Source: PUPG01 sp031323845 (GTDB lineage: Bacteria > Bacteroidota > Bacteroidia > Bacteroidales > UBA7960). From it: 15,943 nt of DNA. Both the position numbers and the translations under genes were made by a program. Below the pieces are notes generated by a model. The model saw nothing but the letters and a program-made list of their open reading frames with translations. It searched no databases and was not told where the DNA came from. The stretch is taken from NCBI GenBank assembly GCA_031323845.1, contig JAVIYP010000065.1:1-15943 (forward strand), written 5' to 3'. Shown piece after piece: positions 14,120 through 15,943 of this stretch (positions within the stretch are counted from its first letter, which is position 1; each line of letters begins with the position of its first letter).

Positions 14120-14869
14120 ATGCCCTGGGAACATATCGTACTGGTAATCTTTATAGGCATTGTAACTGGTTTTATCAACACCCTTTCGGGAAGCGGTTCA
14201 CTGATAAGCCTGCCCATCCTGATGTTTATCGGACTGCCGCCGCATGTAGCCAACGGCACTAACCGCGTCGGGATTCTGTTTCAAAACCTGGTTGGCACCG
14301 GTAATTACTACCGGCAAAACGTGCTCGACATTCCCATGGGCGTTAAGGTAGCCATACCGGCCATCCTGGGCAGTATAGCAGGTGCTTTTATTGTCCTCGA
14401 GATGAGCGAGAGAGCCGTCGAAATTGCCATTGCCATCGTTTTGCTGCTTATGCTGATCCCCTTGTGGTTCAAACCGAAACAGTGGCTTGAGGGAAAAGAC
14501 CTTTCAGGGAAAAAACACAACATAGCACTGCGCTGGCTTATTTTTTTCTTTGTAGGAATGTATGGCGGTTTTATCCAGGCGGGAGTTGGTATTTTCCTGC
14601 TGGCGGCCCTGGTGCTCAACGCCGGATACGACCTGGTAAAAGCCAATGCACTGAAGGTGTTTATCAACCTTTTTTTCACCCCTTTCGCCCTGGCCGTGTT
14701 CATCTGGCAGGGACAGGTCGACTGGCTTGTGGGCTTAACGCTGGCCGCCGGCAATGCCTTAGGGGCTTATTTCGCCAGCCAATGGTCGGTAGCATGGGGG
14801 CCGGCCTTCGTAAGGTATGTGCTGGTAGTGGTGATCATCGGATCAGGCGTAAAACTATTGTTTTTCTGA
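14120..14869 (+). CDS. TauE/SafE (TSUP) family membrane transporter
   Basis: A 249-residue integral membrane protein with the internal duplication of the TauE/SafE family. The first half has GFINTLSGSGSLISLPIL (17-34) followed by NGTNRVGI; the second half has GMYGGFIQAGVGIFLLAAL followed by KANALKVFINL. About eight hydrophobic helices are visible. Members export sulfite, sulfoacetate or other small organosulfur and organic anions; the substrate cannot be told from sequence. The -7 promoter element lies just upstream, so transcription starts very close to the ATG. Divergent from udk. Nothing connects it functionally to the fimbrial-motor locus. Confidence 0.92.
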   Translation: MPWEHIVLVIFIGIVTGFINTLSGSGSLISLPILMFIGLPPHVANGTNRVGILFQNLVGTGNYYRQNVLDIPMGVKVAIPAILGSIAGAFIVLEMSERAVEIAIAIVLLLMLIPLWFKPKQWLEGKDLSGKKHNIALRWLIFFFVGMYGGFIQAGVGIFLLAALVLNAGYDLVKANALKVFINLFFTPFALAVFIWQGQVDWLVGLTLAAGNALGAYFASQWSVAWGPAFVRYVLVVVIIGSGVKLLFF

Positions 14870-14966
14870 TGCGATTTTTGATGCGGCCACGACAGACACA
14901 GGCAAAAAAAGCAGTTTGTATGCTGCATGATTAAACCCCGGGCAACAACTTGTATTCAGGTAAAAG

Positions 14967-15512
14967 ATGAAAGAGGAACAACAGGTAAAACCTATACGCG
15001 CGGGGCATGGCAAACGCTGGTATGCCATCTACACCCGGTCGCGTTACGAGAAGCGCGTACACGCATTGCTCAGCGAAGCCGGTGTTGAAGCATACCTGCC
15101 CCTTGTCAGAAGCTGGCGCATTTGGAGCGACCGTAAAAAGCAGGTTGACCTGCCCCTGCTTCCTTCATACCTGTTCGTGCGCACCGACGTGGCAGACTAT
15201 CATGGCTATTACCACATTCTGAACACACCCGGCGTTGTTCGCTTTATTACGTTTGAAGGCAAGGCCGTCGCCATACCCGACTGGCAGATAGAGGCGCTGC
15301 AACGCCTTAACAGCCAGGGCATCGATATGGAATGCATGGACATCAGCCCTGATCCGGGCACCCCGGTTAAAGTGGTGCAGGGGCCCATGAAAGGTTTTAC
15401 GGGAGAAGTGATCAGCGTGGGTAACAACAAAAAGGTCATCCTCCGGCTCGACACACTGGACAAGTGCATAACGCTCAATATACCGATGGCTATGATCAGC
15501 ACCTCGGTGTAA
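14967..15512 (+). CDS. NusG/RfaH-like antiterminator (UpxY type)
   Basis: A 181-residue protein with an N-terminal NGN domain (RWYAIYTRSRYEKRV at 17-31; LPLLPSYLFVR at 62-72) and a C-terminal KOW motif (GTPVKVVQGPMKGFTGEV, 131-148). Such specialised NusG paralogs in Bacteroidota (UpxY) usually open capsule or exopolysaccharide operons and allow RNA polymerase to read through the long leader. Its basic housekeeping paralog would normally sit beside secE and rplK, which is not the case here. It is followed by about 420 repeat-rich non-coding bases rather than directly by polysaccharide genes, so the target operon is presumably to the right of the window. Confidence 0.88.
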   Translation: MKEEQQVKPIRAGHGKRWYAIYTRSRYEKRVHALLSEAGVEAYLPLVRSWRIWSDRKKQVDLPLLPSYLFVRTDVADYHGYYHILNTPGVVRFITFEGKAVAIPDWQIEALQRLNSQGIDMECMDISPDPGTPVKVVQGPMKGFTGEVISVGNNKKVILRLDTLDKCITLNIPMAMISTSV

Positions 15513-15619
15513 TGCCGGATTCAGCAGTCTGCCGGCACAGGTTTCGAATCCTGCTGCTTTTTGTGCGAAAATGCAGGCAATCATCAAAAACAGACAATCT
15601 GTTTGTTTCCGGCAATTAC

Positions 15620-15627
15620 TATCTTTG
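15620..15627 (+). promoter_or_regulatory. Putative -7 element
   Basis: TATCTTTG matches the Bacteroidota -7 consensus. The nearest TTG (15603-15605) is 14 bases upstream, shorter than usual, so the promoter is only half supported. It would drive transcription into the repeat region. Confidence 0.4.
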
Positions 15628-15648
15628 TCTTTTGAAGCAAATAAAACG

Positions 15649-15690
15649 TTGGCTGTTGGCAAGTGTTTTTGCTAAAAGCCAAAAGCAGCT
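15649..15690. repeat. Hairpin repeat module, copy 1
   Basis: Starts TTGGCTGTTGGCA (15649-15661), then GCTAAAAGCCAAAAGCAG. AGCCAA (15677-15682) can pair with TTGGCT. A second copy begins exactly 100 bases later. Confidence 0.7.
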
Positions 15691-15693
15691 AAA

Positions 15694-15721
15694 TGAAAAG
15701 TGAAAAGTGAAAAGTGAAAAA
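15694..15721. repeat. 7-bp tandem repeat TGAAAAG, about 4 copies
   Basis: Three exact TGAAAAG units followed by a partial TGAAAAA unit. Simple-sequence repeat between the two hairpin modules. Confidence 0.85.
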
Positions 15722-15748
15722 CGAAAAACAGCTATTGGCTGTTAGCTC

Positions 15749-15793
15749 TTGGCTGTTGGCAGTTTTCTTGCTAAAAGCCAAAAGCCAAAAGCA
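15749..15793. repeat. Hairpin repeat module, copy 2
   Basis: Starts with the same TTGGCTGTTGGCA (15749-15761), then a longer right arm with AGCCAAAAGCCAA (15776-15788). The arms form a 12-bp stem with one mismatch and a loop of about 15 bases. The extra AGCCAAA unit relative to copy 1 looks like slippage. Confidence 0.7.
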
Positions 15794-15810
15794 GATAATG
15801 AGATAAATCA

Positions 15811-15877
15811 ACGATTTAACGAATAAACGAATAAACGAATAAACGAATAAACGAATAAACGATTAAACGATTAAACG
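15811..15877. repeat. 8-bp tandem repeat ACGAATAA, 8 units
   Basis: One ACGATTTA unit, five exact ACGAATAA units, two ACGATTAA units and a trailing ACG. A candidate variable-number repeat that ends ten bases before the next -7 element. Confidence 0.9.
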
Positions 15878-15886
15878 TGGAGTTGC

Positions 15887-15894
15887 TACATTTG
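15887..15894 (+). promoter_or_regulatory. -7 element of the gene at the right edge
   Basis: TACATTTG matches TAnnTTTG. A TTA at 15863-15865, within the 8-bp repeat array, lies 21 bases upstream and could be an imperfect -33 element, so repeat copy number might affect it. Confidence 0.6.
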
Positions 15895-15900
15895 TCCGGA

Positions 15901-15932
15901 CACTAAGTTAAGCCAAAATATTTAACTTAGTG
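15901..15932. repeat. Perfect 11-bp inverted repeat at the expected transcript start
   Basis: CACTAAGTTAA (15901-15911) and TTAACTTAGTG (15922-15932) flank a 10-base spacer. It starts six bases after the -7 element and ends three bases before an ATG. It could be an operator for an autoregulator, a 5' RNA hairpin, or the end of an element. Confidence 0.8.
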
Positions 15933-15935
15933 ATT

Positions 15936-15943
15936 ATGAAAAA
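15936..15943 (+). CDS. Possible start of a gene cut by the window edge
   Basis: An ATG followed by AAAAA at the edge, encoding Met-Lys and more. Promoter, inverted repeat and ATG are properly ordered, so a coding start is plausible. The product cannot be identified. Confidence 0.35.

Larger units (their letters stand above)
15513..15935. other. Repeat-rich non-coding region after the antiterminator gene
   Basis: About 420 bases with no supportable gene, unlike the rest of this compact window. It contains a -7 element (15620-15627), two copies of a TTGGCTGTTGGCA hairpin module, short tandem repeats of 7 and 8 bases, a second -7 element and an 11-bp inverted repeat. It may be a transcript leader or a boundary between housekeeping DNA and an accessory or polysaccharide region. 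Confidence 0.6.

Noticed and set aside
15694..15877. CRISPR array
   Set aside because: The repeats are 7-8 bases long, directly adjacent and without unique spacers, so they are simple tandem repeats.

Overview
The window comes from the chromosome of a member of Bacteroidota, most likely a Bacteroidales/Marinilabiliales-like environmental lineage. Three things point there. The gene order DUF3098 - uppP - truB - queA is typical of the phylum. Several intergenic regions carry the Bacteroidota -7 promoter element TAnnTTTG, and the queA promoter is a full TTG-N20-TATCTTTG match. Start codons mostly lack Shine-Dalgarno sequences and sit in A-rich leaders. A NusG/UpxY-type antiterminator near the right end resembles those that open capsule or exopolysaccharide operons in this phylum.

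Layout. Positions 65-4378 hold housekeeping genes: a DUF3098 membrane protein, uppP (undecaprenyl diphosphatase), truB (tRNA pseudouridine-55 synthase), queA (queuosine synthesis) and ispD (MEP isoprenoid pathway). Positions 4379-13335 hold the unusual locus. It contains a DUF4402-type pilin with its own 15-bp-stem terminator, a PapD-like chaperone, an outer-membrane usher with a C-terminal TPR extension, a protein that reads as a natural FliF-FliG fusion, a TPR lipoprotein, and a MotA/PomA-like and MotB/PomB-like stator pair. Convergent udk (uridine kinase) follows, then a divergent TauE/SafE transporter and the UpxY-like antiterminator. The last ~430 bases are non-coding, full of short tandem and inverted repeats, and end at a promoter, a hairpin and a possible start codon.

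How the genes may work together. The pilin carries the classical chaperone-usher C-terminal signature (Gly at -14, Tyr at -2), so pilin, chaperone and usher form a plausible fimbrial assembly line. Directly downstream is a minimal rotary-motor set: a FliF-like RBM3 periplasmic domain, a transmembrane helix, the FliF C-terminal tail motif and FliG-like domains in one chain, plus a stator with the ion-carrying Asp and a peptidoglycan-binding domain. The usher's C-terminus and the lipoprotein share a TPR module (16 of 33 identical positions without gaps), which physically ties the outer-membrane half of the locus to the motor half. No flagellar rod, hook, filament, export or FliM/FliN genes are present, so this is not a flagellum operon. 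My main proposal is an ion-driven, motor-coupled chaperone-usher fimbria or surface machine. I do not recall a described system with this content. The motor-fimbria coupling is inference; the domain identities rest on sequence motifs and remembered family alignments.
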